DNA from: Brachybacterium sp036311905
Lineage (GTDB): Bacteria; Actinomycetota; Actinomycetes; Actinomycetales; Dermabacteraceae
Assembly (NCBI RefSeq): GCF_036311905.1
Contig: NZ_JAZDCH010000021.1
Coordinates: 62,001 to 126,000, forward strand
Direction of reading: 5' to 3'
DNA: 64,000 nt
A model generated the notes under the pieces. The model had not been told where the DNA came from. It did no database searches and was given only the letters and a program-made list of their open reading frames with translations. How positions within the stretch are numbered: the first letter of the stretch is position 1; each line of letters begins with the position of its first letter. A program made the position numbers and the translations under genes. Of the stretch, positions 1 through 7,665 are shown piece after piece.

Positions 1-757
1 CGAGGGAGCGGTCACGGGTGCGGTGGCCGAGCCCGGTGCGGTCGGTTCCGCCGGCGAGGCGGCCGATCTCGGCGGCCCGCGGGCCGAGCACCCGGGCGAG
101 CACCGACGGAGGGAGCTCGCGCAGGCTGCCGATGGTGTCGACCCCGAGCTTCTCGAGCGCGGCGACCGCCTTGGGCCCGATGCCCGAGATGGCTCCGACG
201 GGGAGGGGCGCGAGGAAGGCCGCCGTCTCCGCGGCGGGAACGATGAGCATCCCGTCGGGTTTCGCCCGCGCCGAGGCGATCTTCGCGACCGGCCGGGAGA
301 CGGAGCCGCCGACCGAACAGGGCAGATCCAGCTCCTCCCGGATCAGGAGCCGCAGCCGGGAGGCGATCTGCGCGGGTTCGCCGAACAGACGCCGGGCCGG
401 GCGGGCATCGAGGAAGGCCTCGTCGACGCTGATCTGCTCGATGTCCGCGACCACGGTGCCCAGCAGCTCCATCACCCGGGCGGACACGCGCCGGTAGTGG
501 TCGATGCGGGGCGGGACGATCACGAGGTCGGGCGCCAGGCGCCGGGCGGTGGACATGGGCATCGCCGAGCGGATCCCCCGGCTGCGGGCGGGATAGCTCG
601 CAGCGGCGACCACGCCGCGCGCTCCGGCTCCGCCGACCACCACGGGCAGCCCCCGGAGCGAGGGATCGTCGCGGATCTCCACCGAGGCGAAGAAGGCATC
701 CATGTCGAGGTGGAGGATCCCGGGGACCTCCTCCCCCGCCGCCTGCTCTCGGATCAC
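1..757 (-). CDS. dinB: DNA polymerase IV (Y-family), 3' part cut by window edge
   Basis: Translesion DNA polymerase that copies past damaged bases. The leftward reading frame opens with GTG at 757, preceded by a strong GGAGGAGG ribosome site, and is still open at position 1, so the C-terminal little-finger domain is missing. Visible family motifs are LDMDAFFASVE (about residues 17-27, first catalytic Asp pair), YPAR and SRGIRSAMPM in the fingers, SVDEAFLD (about residues 109-116, second catalytic acidic pair), and a helix-hairpin-helix GIGPKAVAALEKLG in the thumb. No LexA box is visible in the short upstream gap, so SOS control is not evident here. Identification is firm; DinB versus a close Y-family relative rests on these motifs. 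Confidence 0.93.
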   Translation of the reverse strand, partial: MIREQAAGEEVPGILHLDMDAFFASVEIRDDPSLRGLPVVVGGAGARGVVAAASYPARSRGIRSAMPMSTARRLAPDLVIVPPRIDHYRRVSARVMELLGTVVADIEQISVDEAFLDARPARRLFGEPAQIASRLRLLIREELDLPCSVGGSVSRPVAKIASARAKPDGMLIVPAAETAAFLAPLPVGAISGIGPKAVAALEKLGVDTIGSLRELPPSVLARVLGPRAAEIGRLAGGTDRTGLGHRTRDRSL

Positions 758-829
758 GCGACACCTCCTCCGTGGCGGAACTGTACCGGTCGCGTCCTGC
801 CGCGCGACCGGCTCGGCTCCGCGGAGCGT

Positions 830-1309
830 TCAGCCGGCGAGCGCGGTCAGGTGCGGCGGCAGATCGTCGAGCAGGGCCGCGGCGACGAGATCCAGATGTG
901 CGGCGGTCCCCTCCAGATGCTGCTCCAGGAGCCCCGGATCCGGCTGGGCCGCGAGGTTGCGATCGAGTCGCGCGCGCTCGGCGACGAGCGGCGCGAGGGC
1001 CTCCGCGCGGTCCCTGCCGTCCGGTCCGAGCCGGTCGAGCGCCGCCCAGACGTTCAGCGGCAGCTTCCGCTTGCGCTCCCGGTTCGCCCGGGCGACGAGG
1101 ATCCCCGCACCGCGGAGAGCGGAGCGATGCGCCAGTTCGAAGGCCTCGCGCGGAGCGAGCGGCGCGGCGATCCGCGCCTGGGCCAGAAGCTCCCGGGCCC
1201 GCTCGAGATCCGCCTGGTCCTGGTCGAGCAGCGCCAGACGGCGTCGCAGGGTGAGCGCACCGGAGGCGGCGGGGATCGCCCTCGCGCCTCGTCCGGTCAT
1301 GGTCGTCAT
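830..1309 (-). CDS. SAV_6107-like HEPN protein
   Basis: Small, mostly helical, Arg/Leu/Ala-rich protein of about 159 residues resembling the actinobacterial SAV_6107 HEPN family, whose role is not established. The upstream AGGAGG is 6 bases from the ATG at 1309; a second in-frame ATG directly before it (1312) is only 3 bases away, so 1309 is preferred. It lies 72 bp upstream of dinB on the same strand and could be co-transcribed with it. The gap before it carries a perfect 8-bp tandem repeat. No catalytic motif is obvious. The frame could be extended upstream to 1393 through the repeat, but that extension is low-complexity and has no ribosome site. Confidence 0.7.
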   Translation of the reverse strand: MTTMTGRGARAIPAASGALTLRRRLALLDQDQADLERARELLAQARIAAPLAPREAFELAHRSALRGAGILVARANRERKRKLPLNVWAALDRLGPDGRDRAEALAPLVAERARLDRNLAAQPDPGLLEQHLEGTAAHLDLVAAALLDDLPPHLTALAG

Positions 1310-1351
1310 CATGTCCCTCCTCCGTGCCTCGCCGCCGCGCGGTGCGCCGCG

Positions 1352-1383
1352 GTGCTGTCGTGCTGTCGTGCTGTCGTGCTGTG
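1352..1383. repeat. 8-bp tandem repeat, four copies
   Basis: Four consecutive copies of GTGCTGTC (the last ends in G) sit between the divergent HEPN-like and spermidine-synthase-like genes. They are 43 bp from the HEPN-like start codon and about 100 bp from the other promoter. The unit length is not a multiple of three, so slippage would change spacing but no accepted reading frame. Confidence 0.9.
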
Positions 1384-1479
1384 GTGATCCCACGCTAGGG
1401 AGAGGGTCCGACGGATGACGCCGGTGCCGATGCGCTGGGGACGAGGACGCCCTGGGGAGGAACGATCGGACGCGTCTTC

Positions 1480-1485
1480 TAGAGT
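1480..1485 (+). promoter_or_regulatory. -10 hexamer TAGAGT, leaderless start
   Basis: TAGAGT is followed by exactly six bases and then the ATG at 1492. There is no Shine-Dalgarno in the gap, so the transcript probably begins at or next to the start codon. Confidence 0.6.
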
Positions 1486-1491
1486 GGCCCG

Positions 1492-2334
1492 ATGGCCCGC
1501 CGCGCGCGAGAGCGCTCCCGCTCCCTCCCCTTCGAGCACCTTCCCGCCCTCGATGTCCCGCTGGCCATCTCGACCGGGAGCGCCCGGCTGAGCCGGGAGA
1601 ACGACGGGTCGGTGCTGCTCGAGGTCAACGGGGTGCCGTCCTCGCACCTGCACCCCGACCCCGCGCACCTGGTGTTCGAGTACATGCGGTGGATGCAGCT
1701 CGTGATCGACCTCCATCTGGCCGAGCGCGGGTCGGACGCCCCCGCGCCGCAGCTCGCGCACCTCGGGGGTGGGGGCTGCTCCCTGCCGCGCGCCGTGGCC
1801 TCCGCCCACCCCGGCTCCCGCCAGATCGTGGTCGAGCTCGACGAGCTGCTCGCCGACGGGGTCCGGACCTGGTTCGACCTCCCCCGGTCCCCCCAGCTGC
1901 GACTGCGCATCGGGGATGCCCGGGAGGCGCTGGACTCCTGGCGGGAGGACCGCTTCGACGTGGTGGTCCGCGACGTCTTCGCCGGTGCCGTGACGCCGCG
2001 GGCGCTCACCGACGCCGCGGCCGTGGGCCAGGTCGATCGGGTCCTCCGGGAGGACGGCATCTATCTGGCCAACTGCGCCGCTCCCCCGGGCACGAGCCTG
2101 CTCGCGGACGAGGTCGCGACCCTCGCGGCGACCTTCGCCCACGTCGGCGTCATCGCCGAGCCGTCCCATCTGAGCGGGAAGCGCCGCGGCAACTGCGTGC
2201 TGGTCGCCTCGCAACGCCCACTGCCCGAGGGCGTCGACCGGGCGCTGCGCTCGGACGCCGTCTCGGTGCGGCTCGCCCCGGAGGACCGGGTCCGTGCCCT
2301 CGCCCGTACCGGCAGCGTGATCGTCCCGCGCTGA
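1492..2334 (+). CDS. Spermidine synthase-like methyltransferase-fold protein
   Basis: A 280-residue Rossmann-fold protein of the spermidine/spermine synthase family. HLGGGGCSLPRAV (about residues 89-101) is the nucleotide-binding glycine loop, VELDELL follows as the acidic strand, and DVVVRDVFAG (about 152-161) matches the family's conserved central strand. Many actinobacterial members stand alone, and true polyamine synthesis is unproven; no polyamine partner gene is nearby. The N-terminus is basic and has no signal peptide. It starts at an ATG six bases after a TAGAGT hexamer, pointing to a leaderless mRNA. A strong hairpin lies about 120 bp downstream. Confidence 0.75.
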   Translation: MARRARERSRSLPFEHLPALDVPLAISTGSARLSRENDGSVLLEVNGVPSSHLHPDPAHLVFEYMRWMQLVIDLHLAERGSDAPAPQLAHLGGGGCSLPRAVASAHPGSRQIVVELDELLADGVRTWFDLPRSPQLRLRIGDAREALDSWREDRFDVVVRDVFAGAVTPRALTDAAAVGQVDRVLREDGIYLANCAAPPGTSLLADEVATLAATFAHVGVIAEPSHLSGKRRGNCVLVASQRPLPEGVDRALRSDAVSVRLAPEDRVRALARTGSVIVPR

Positions 2335-2451
2335 GCGGCCGCTCGACGCCGTCGGCTCATCCCGTGCGGACCGGCGCCCTGGCTCGTCCGGACCCCGTAC
2401 TCCCCGCCGCGCGCGGGACGTGCTCTGCCGCCCTGCGGTGGCGCACGAACG

Positions 2452-2489
2452 ACGGACCGGGCAGGAGCCTCAGCTCCTGCCCGGTCCGT
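2452..2489. terminator. Bidirectional hairpin terminator
   Basis: A perfect 17-bp stem with a CTCA loop lies between the convergent spermidine-synthase-like gene and the cold-shock gene. There is no T-tract on either side, as is usual in GC-rich actinobacteria, so it probably stops transcription from both directions. Confidence 0.8.
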
Positions 2490-2511
2490 GAGATCTCGGG
2501 GTGCCCGACGA

Positions 2512-2715
2512 TCAGAGGGGACGAACCTGCTCGGCCTGCGGCCCCTTGTCGCCCTGACTGACCTCGAACTCCACGCGCTGACCCTCGTCGAGGGCGCGGT
2601 AGCCGTCCATGTCGATCTTGCTGTGATGCACGAAGACGTCTGCGCCGCCTCCGTCGATCTCGATGAATCCATAGCCCTTTTCGGCGTTGAACCACTTGAC
2701 CGAGCCCTGTGCCAT
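2512..2715 (-). CDS. Cold-shock domain protein
   Basis: A 67-residue single cold-shock domain that binds single-stranded RNA and DNA and acts as an RNA chaperone. The RNP1 motif KGYGFI and RNP2 motif VFVHHS are both intact, and the protein opens with MAQGSVKWFNAEKG as in the CspA family. The chosen ATG at 2715 has AGAAGG eight bases upstream; a GTG three codons earlier is possible but less well placed. It is monocistronic, with a leader region of up to 270 bp before the PAC2 gene and a strong terminator after the stop. Confidence 0.95.
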   Translation of the reverse strand: MAQGSVKWFNAEKGYGFIEIDGGGADVFVHHSKIDMDGYRALDEGQRVEFEVSQGDKGPQAEQVRPL

Positions 2716-2987
2716 TCCTGTCACCTTCTGTGTCGTCCATCAACAGTCGCGGAACGCGACCGCGGTGCCGCGTGTGCCGTCCCCCGCCGGAGCGGGTGGC
2801 GTCAGGTGCAAGCCGTATCGCTGTGCCGAGGCACCTTCGACGGACTGTCCTGCTGGACCTGCATCACCGCAACGACCCCATGATGACACGAGCGTGGCCC
2901 GCTTCACACGGACTTCGTCCCCGGCCGGTCACGAAGACATAACGAACCGGGCGGCCCGGGCGCTCAGCCGCCGCTCCGGCGACCGCC
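2716..2987 (-). promoter_or_regulatory. Long upstream region of the cold-shock gene
   Basis: This 272-bp gap between the PAC2 stop and the cold-shock start contains no credible reading frame. Cold-shock genes often carry long structured leaders, and this stretch is long enough for promoter plus leader. I cannot place the transcription start with confidence. A weak CCGGG...CCCGG stem just after the PAC2 stop might end that transcript. Confidence 0.35.
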
Positions 2988-3959
2988 TCAGCGGTCCGCG
3001 GTCCCGTTCCCGTCTCCGTCACCCTGATCGGCGAGGAACCGCTCGAAGTGGTCCCCGAGCTCCTCGGCGGTGGGCAGGTCCATGGTGGTCGCGATCGGGG
3101 ACCCCTCGTCGTTCTCGGCGAGGGAGTCGTACTGCTCCTCGAGCGCGGCGACGATCTGGCGCACCTCGGCGTTCTGCGCGAGCGTCCCCTCGAGGGCGGT
3201 CGTCGCGGCATCGGTGAGATCGCCGAGGTTGACGAGTGGGAGGTCGAGACCGGCCGCCTCGCTCACGCGGCGCAGCAGAGCCAGGGCCCCGGCTGGGAAG
3301 TCGGTGCGGGTGAGGTAGTGCGGGATCTGGGCGGCGTACCCCATCGCCGGATGATCGGCCTTGCCCAGCCGGAGCTCGAGGAGCGCCCCGAAGCTCGCGG
3401 GCACCACGATCTCGGTCCCCTCCTCGCCGGAGGGATCGGTGCCCGGAGCCGGGATCGCACGCGTCCCCGGATCACCCAGCAGCGCGGGATCGTTGGCATG
3501 GGTGAACAGTCCGATGGGTCGGGTGTGCGGGACGGCCATGGGCACCGCCTGCATCCCCACCACCCGCTCGACCTCGAAGAACTCCACGAGGTCGATCAGC
3601 GCCTCGGCGAAGCGGTTCCACTGCAGGTCCGGCTCGGGGCCGTCGAGCAGCAGGAACGGCCGGTCGGACTCGTCGTACAGGAGGGAGAGCGTCACCTCGG
3701 GGATCTCGACCCGCGTATAGGAGGTGCCGTCGAACACGGCCTGCGGTCGCGAGCCGCGGAAGTCCAGCAGCTCGTCGGCGTCGAAGGTGACCAGCGGCAG
3801 ATGCCGCAGCTCATCGCGCAGGTAGGTGGCGGCGATGCGGCAGGCGTTGCCGGCGTCGACCAGGCCCGGCAGCGCGGTGACGAGGGTCAGCCCGTCCCGG
3901 GGGACGGCGGCCAGCACGTCGGCGGACTCGAACCGGTAGAGGTCCCGCGGGTCTCGCAT
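2988..3959 (-). CDS. PAC2 family protein
   Basis: A 323-residue cytoplasmic protein of the PAC2 (proteasome assembly chaperone-like) family. Opening residues MRDPRDLYRFE, the segment LVTALPGLVDAGNACRIAATYL and the later ALLGDPG/ASFGALLELRLG regions match actinobacterial PAC2 proteins in layout. The C-terminus is acidic and low-complexity. The ATG at 3959 has GGAGGAG about seven bases upstream. No proteasome gene lies in this window. It is divergent from the helD-like gene, sharing a 138-bp intergenic region. Family assignment is fairly sure; the molecular role is unknown. Confidence 0.8.
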   Translation of the reverse strand: MRDPRDLYRFESADVLAAVPRDGLTLVTALPGLVDAGNACRIAATYLRDELRHLPLVTFDADELLDFRGSRPQAVFDGTSYTRVEIPEVTLSLLYDESDRPFLLLDGPEPDLQWNRFAEALIDLVEFFEVERVVGMQAVPMAVPHTRPIGLFTHANDPALLGDPGTRAIPAPGTDPSGEEGTEIVVPASFGALLELRLGKADHPAMGYAAQIPHYLTRTDFPAGALALLRRVSEAAGLDLPLVNLGDLTDAATTALEGTLAQNAEVRQIVAALEEQYDSLAENDEGSPIATTMDLPTAEELGDHFERFLADQGDGDGNGTADR

Positions 3960-4097
3960 CGCCGTCTCCTCCCTCGCGACCGCCCGGATGGCACGCGCAT
4001 CCAGGCCCGTCCACCATAATGGACCACCGCGTCGGAGAGGTCCCGGGTCCGCTCGGCACGGCGCGGTGTCCGGTCAACCGTCAGGGGGAGCAGGTCC

Positions 4098-6374
4098 GTG
4101 GACGATTCTGAGAAGAAGCTCGCTCAGGAAGTCGCCCGGGAGCAGAGCTACGCCGACAGGCTCTACGCCCGTCTCGACGAGCTCATCGCCCAGGTCGAAC
4201 GCAACCTCGACGAGATCCAGGGCTCGCAGCACGCCTCGACCCACCAGAACCGCTCCGAGCGCGACGCCTTCATGGCGCTGTACGAGGACCGGCTCGCGCT
4301 GCTGCGCTCCGTCGCCCGCAGCGTCGTGTTCGGCCGGCTCGACACCGACGACCACGCTCGCCACTACATCGGCCGCATCGGACTGTTCACCGCGGAACGC
4401 GAGCAGCTCCTGGTCGACTGGCGCGCCCCGGCGGCCGCCGCCTTCTACCAGGCCACGAGCACCGACCGCCAGGGGGTGCGCCTGCGCCGGCACCTGATCA
4501 GCCGGGGCCGGACGGTGGTCGGCCTCGAGGACGACGTCCTCGACCAGAGCGTCCTCGAGGAGTCCGGCGAGGACGTCGTCCTCCACGGCGAGGGGGCGCT
4601 GCTGGCCGCCGTCTCCGGGCAGCGCACCGGACGCATGGGCGACATCGTCGCGACCATCCAGTCGGAGCAGGACCGCATCATCCGTTCGGACAACCGCGGT
4701 GTGCTCGTCGTCCAGGGCGGGCCCGGCACCGGGAAGACGGCGGTCGCCCTGCACCGCGCCGCCTACCTCCTCTACACGCACCGCCGGCGCCTCGAGCACA
4801 CCGGCGTGCTGATCATGGCCCCGACCCCCGGCTTCCTGCGGTACATCGAGCGGGTGCTCCCGAGCCTCGGCGAGTCCGGCGTGGTGATGCTGACCCCCGG
4901 CGAGATGTTCCCGGGCGTGGAGACCTTCGTGCACGACGACGACGAGACCGCCCGGGTCAAGGGCGACATCGCCATGGCCGAGCTGCTCGCGCGCGCCGTC
5001 AAGCAGCGCCAGGTGGTGCCGGAGAAGGACGTCCGCTTCCGGATCGACGGCACCCCGATCACCCTCACCCGGGACGCCATCCGGTCCGCGCGCCGCGAGG
5101 CCCGCGCCACGCACAAGCCGCACAACGCCGCGCGCTCGGTCTTCGTGCGGGCCGCGATGGACCGACTCGTGGAGAGCTACGAGAAGGCGCTGCGAGCCCG
5201 GGGGCAGACGATCGTCCCCGAGGATCGGCCCGATCTGCTGGCCGATCTGCGTCACGACCCCGATGTCCGGCGCGCCCTGAACCTCGCCTGGCTGCCGTAC
5301 ACCCCCGAGGGGTTCCTGCGGATCCTGCTGTCGCGCGAGGATCGTCTCCGCAGCGCCGCACCGCGGTCGCTCGCCGACCGGCTGCATCTCCTGGTCCGCC
5401 CCAAGGACGCGCCCTGGACGGTCGAGGACGTGCCGCTGCTCGACGAGGTCGCCGAGCTGCTCGGCGAGGACTCTGCGCCCGCCGAGGCCCGCGCCCAGGA
5501 GGCCGCGCGCCGACGGGAGGCCGACGTCGACTACGCCCGGAAGGTCATCGAGAACTTCGACACCTCGGGCATCGTCCGGGCCGAGGACCTCGCCGATCAG
5601 GTGACCCGGATCCGCGACGGGCGCACCCTCGCCGAGCGCGCGTCCTCGGAGCGGGGCTGGACCTACGGCCACGTGGTGGTGGACGAGGCGCAGGAGCACT
5701 CGGCGATGAGCTGGCGCGCCCTCATGCGCCGCGCCCCCACCAAGTCCTTCACCGTGGTGGGCGACGTCGCGCAGACCTCCTCCGCGGGCGGCTCCTCCTC
5801 GTGGGAGCAGGCGCTCTCCCCCTACGTGCAGGATCGCCTGCAGATCGAGCACCTCTCGGTGAACTACCGCACCCCGGCGCGGATCATGGACCGCGCGCTC
5901 GCGATGGCGCGCGCCCATGACCTCCCCGTCACCCCGGTGACCTCCGTGCGCGAGGGCGACCGCGATCCGCTCGTGGAGCAGGTCAACGCTTCCGCGCTCG
6001 GGGAGCAGGTCGACGCTTCCGCGCTCGAGGAGCGCGTCGCCGCGTCGGTCGCCGCTCTCCACGCCGAAGGGATCGGGCGCCTCGCCGTCATCACGAGCTC
6101 GTCCCGCCGCGACGCCGTCATCGCGAGCCTGCGCACCTTCGATGCCCTGCCGACGATCGGTGCGGGCTCCTCCGGCGTGGACGACGAGATCGCGGTGATG
6201 ACCGCGCAGGATGCCAAGGGCCTGGAGTTCGACGGCGTGGTGATCCTCGAGCCGGCCGAGGTGCTCGCGGAACACGGTGCCGGCGATCTGTACGTGGCGA
6301 TGACCCGCACCACCCGCCACCTGGGCGTTGTCCACGCGGCGCCGCTGCCGGCGGGGATCGCCCCGGAGTCCTGA
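4098..6374 (+). CDS. helD: HelD/HelR-like RNA polymerase recycling ATPase
   Basis: A 758-residue UvrD/SF1-like ATPase. The N-terminal 60 residues look like a long coiled-coil hairpin, the part that enters the RNA polymerase channels in HelD. Walker A GGPGTGKT is at residues 207-214, VVVDEAQEHS is the Walker B region, and NYRT and MTAQDAKGLEFDGV are the later helicase motifs, with VAMTRTTRHLGVV at the end. In mycobacteria and Streptomyces such proteins release stalled RNA polymerase, and some (HelR) protect against rifampicin. The start is GTG with GGGGAG eight bases upstream. A 27-bp in-frame tandem duplication occurs near residues 627-644. I see no rifamycin-associated element upstream, so that regulatory link is not supported here. 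Confidence 0.88.
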   Translation: MDDSEKKLAQEVAREQSYADRLYARLDELIAQVERNLDEIQGSQHASTHQNRSERDAFMALYEDRLALLRSVARSVVFGRLDTDDHARHYIGRIGLFTAEREQLLVDWRAPAAAAFYQATSTDRQGVRLRRHLISRGRTVVGLEDDVLDQSVLEESGEDVVLHGEGALLAAVSGQRTGRMGDIVATIQSEQDRIIRSDNRGVLVVQGGPGTGKTAVALHRAAYLLYTHRRRLEHTGVLIMAPTPGFLRYIERVLPSLGESGVVMLTPGEMFPGVETFVHDDDETARVKGDIAMAELLARAVKQRQVVPEKDVRFRIDGTPITLTRDAIRSARREARATHKPHNAARSVFVRAAMDRLVESYEKALRARGQTIVPEDRPDLLADLRHDPDVRRALNLAWLPYTPEGFLRILLSREDRLRSAAPRSLADRLHLLVRPKDAPWTVEDVPLLDEVAELLGEDSAPAEARAQEAARRREADVDYARKVIENFDTSGIVRAEDLADQVTRIRDGRTLAERASSERGWTYGHVVVDEAQEHSAMSWRALMRRAPTKSFTVVGDVAQTSSAGGSSSWEQALSPYVQDRLQIEHLSVNYRTPARIMDRALAMARAHDLPVTPVTSVREGDRDPLVEQVNASALGEQVDASALEERVAASVAALHAEGIGRLAVITSSSRRDAVIASLRTFDALPTIGAGSSGVDDEIAVMTAQDAKGLEFDGVVILEPAEVLAEHGAGDLYVAMTRTTRHLGVVHAAPLPAGIAPES
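5976..6029 (+). repeat. 27-bp in-frame tandem duplication inside helD
   Basis: Two adjacent 27-bp units, identical at 25 positions, encode EQVNASALG and EQVDASALE. The next codons (EERVAASVA) look like a third, decayed copy. The unit length preserves frame and only lengthens a surface segment between helicase domains. Confidence 0.9.
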
Positions 6375-6393
6375 GGAGGGGCGCGGGGAAAGG

Positions 6394-6431
6394 GATCGGC
6401 GGCCGCGGCTTCCCCTCCGCGACCGCCGATC
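6394..6431. terminator. Hairpin terminator between convergent helD and nrdR
   Basis: A 9-bp outer stem (GATCGGCGG with CCGCCGATC) and a 5-bp inner stem separated by one mismatch surround an eight-base loop. It lies 20 bp past the helD stop, and nrdR is transcribed toward it from the other side. Confidence 0.75.
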
Positions 6432-6586
6432 GGCGTGCACCCTCGCGGGGCACGAGGGACATCCTATGCACAGTCGGAGCGTGCTTCCGACCATGTTCAC
6501 CGAACACCCAGGCACTACTCAGGTGTCCAGCTGGTGCGGAGCGGGTGCCGAGCCCGTCGCGACCCCGAGCGGCGGCTGGAGGCGGG

Positions 6587-7045
6587 TCAGCCGACGGCGC
6601 CGGCCTCGGCGCGCAGCCGCTCGATCGCGGCCTCGAAGTCCTCGAGGGACTCGAAGTCCTGGTACACGCTCGCGAAGCGCAGATAGGCGACGACGTCGAG
6701 CTCCTGCAGGGGCTGCAGGATCGCGAGCCCGACATGGTGGGCGTCGATCTCGGCGACGCCGCTCGAGCGGATGTCCTCCTCGACGCGCTGGGCGAGCATG
6801 GCCAGCTGATCGTCGGTGACGGGACGGCCCTGGCAAGCCTTCCGCACGCCGGAGATCACCTTCGCGCGGCTGAACGGCTCGCTCACCCCTGAGCGTTTCT
6901 GCACCGAGAGCGAGGCGGTCTCGGAGGTGGAGAAGCGTCGCGAGCAGTTGGGGCACTGGCGTCGACGCCGGATGGTCGCGCCATCGTCGGACGTGCGCGA
7001 GTCCACGACACGCGAGTCGGGATGTCGGCAGAACGGGCAGTGCAT
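6587..7045 (-). CDS. nrdR: Transcriptional repressor NrdR
   Basis: Zinc-ribbon/ATP-cone repressor of ribonucleotide reductase genes, 152 residues, the normal family length. The zinc ribbon cysteines are C3, C6, C31 and C34 (MHCPFC...QCPNC), followed by RRFSTSE and the ATP-cone from about residue 46 (VQKRSGVSEPFSRAK). The start is directly preceded by a TATCCT hexamer and six bases, suggesting its own leaderless promoter, although it also lies 28 bp behind the LysM gene on the same strand. The lexA/LysM/nrdR neighbourhood is common in actinobacteria and ties dNTP supply to the DNA damage response. No nrdA/B/J genes are in this window. Confidence 0.97.
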   Translation of the reverse strand: MHCPFCRHPDSRVVDSRTSDDGATIRRRRQCPNCSRRFSTSETASLSVQKRSGVSEPFSRAKVISGVRKACQGRPVTDDQLAMLAQRVEEDIRSSGVAEIDAHHVGLAILQPLQELDVVAYLRFASVYQDFESLEDFEAAIERLRAEAGAVG

Positions 7046-7051
7046 CCGCCC

Positions 7052-7057
7052 AGGATA
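7052..7057 (-). promoter_or_regulatory. -10 hexamer TATCCT, leaderless start of nrdR
   Basis: Reading leftward, TATCCT plus six bases (GGGCGG) leads directly to the nrdR ATG at 7045. No separate ribosome site fits. Confidence 0.6.
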
Positions 7058-7073
7058 CCGATCCCGCCGGGGG

Positions 7074-7490
7074 TCAGCGATCGAGCGGTGCTTCCGCCGA
7101 GCCCGCGACGGGCAGCACGATCTCCTGTCCCGCGGTGAGGCGGCCGGTGGGCAGCGAGTTCAGCGTGCGCACCTCCGCGATGTACGCCTCCGGCAAGGTG
7201 CCTTCGGGGGCATACTCCTCGGCGTACTCCCAGAGGGTGTCCCCGGCCTCGACGGTGACCGTCACCCGATCCTGCGGCTCGGCGCCTGCGAGCGCCGCCG
7301 GCACGTCGAGGACGAGGAGGGCGATGCCGGCCACGAGCAGGCCGAGGAGGAAGGCGAGGGCGACGGCGAGGCGGCGGCCGCGCCGGGTCGCCTCGAGTCG
7401 AACGCCCGCTCGAGCAGGGGCCGTGCGCGTGGTGCGCTCGACCTTCGTGGTCGGGCGGAAGGGAAGGACCGTGGCCGACTGGGTGCTCAT
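7074..7490 (-). CDS. SOS-controlled LysM membrane protein (YneA/DivS/ChiZ-like position)
   Basis: A 138-residue protein with a basic cytoplasmic N-terminus (residues 1-40), one transmembrane segment (about 41-63) and a single LysM peptidoglycan-binding domain (about 76-127, VEAGDTLWEYA...LTAGQEIVLP). It faces lexA and its ribosome site (CAGGAG, 7 bases from the ATG at 7490) lies inside a LexA box. In the same position, other Gram-positive bacteria have SOS-induced division inhibitors (YneA, DivS, Rv2719c/ChiZ); this one has only the LysM domain outside the membrane. A role in delaying division during DNA damage is inferred. Longer in-frame starts up to 7553 would run through the promoter and are rejected. 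Confidence 0.8.
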   Translation of the reverse strand: MSTQSATVLPFRPTTKVERTTRTAPARAGVRLEATRRGRRLAVALAFLLGLLVAGIALLVLDVPAALAGAEPQDRVTVTVEAGDTLWEYAEEYAPEGTLPEAYIAEVRTLNSLPTGRLTAGQEIVLPVAGSAEAPLDR

Positions 7491-7492
7491 AT

Positions 7493-7508
7493 CCGAACTC
7501 CTGTTCGA
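7493..7508. promoter_or_regulatory. LexA (SOS) box at the LysM gene
   Basis: CCGAAC-TCCT-GTTCGA matches the Gram-positive LexA operator (CGAACnnnnGTTCG core) perfectly in its half-sites. It lies between the LysM promoter and its start codon. Confidence 0.92.
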
Positions 7509-7523
7509 TCGAATGTCTGTGCG

Positions 7524-7553
7524 ACTGTAGCCCGATCCGGCCGCGACACGCAA
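7524..7553 (-). promoter_or_regulatory. Promoter of the LysM gene
   Basis: Leftward TTGCGT (-35, 7548-7553) and TACAGT (-10, 7524-7529) are separated by 18 bases. Transcription would start just before the LexA box at 7493-7508, so LexA would act as a roadblock immediately downstream. Confidence 0.6.
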
Positions 7554-7561
7554 GAGGAATC

Positions 7562-7577
7562 TCGAACACCTGTTTGG
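7562..7577. promoter_or_regulatory. LexA (SOS) box at lexA
   Basis: TCGAAC-ACCT-GTTTGG is a one-mismatch LexA operator. Its right half overlaps the putative lexA -35 element, as expected for autorepression. Confidence 0.9.
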
Positions 7578-7602
7578 AATCCGCTCCGTGCCCGCCTACT
7601 GT
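7574..7602 (+). promoter_or_regulatory. Promoter of lexA
   Basis: TTGGAA (7574-7579) and TACTGT (7597-7602) are spaced by 17 bases. The -35 overlaps the LexA box, and the leader to the ATG at 7666 would be about 55 bases with an AGGAGG ribosome site. Confidence 0.6.
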
Positions 7603-7665
7603 GGACTGCGAGGACTACGGAACCGCGAGGGTCCGACAGACGACGCGAGCCAGGAGGCCCGAGAG

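Noticed and set aside
3960..4097. Rifamycin-associated element upstream of the helD-like gene
   Set aside because: No 19-bp palindrome of the GGGGCTTGCGGCAAGC type is visible in the gap, so rifampicin induction is not claimed.
4074..6515. 813-codon open frame on the minus strand
   Set aside because: Antisense to the helD-like gene, which has Walker motifs; the antisense product is low-complexity and starts inside a terminator.
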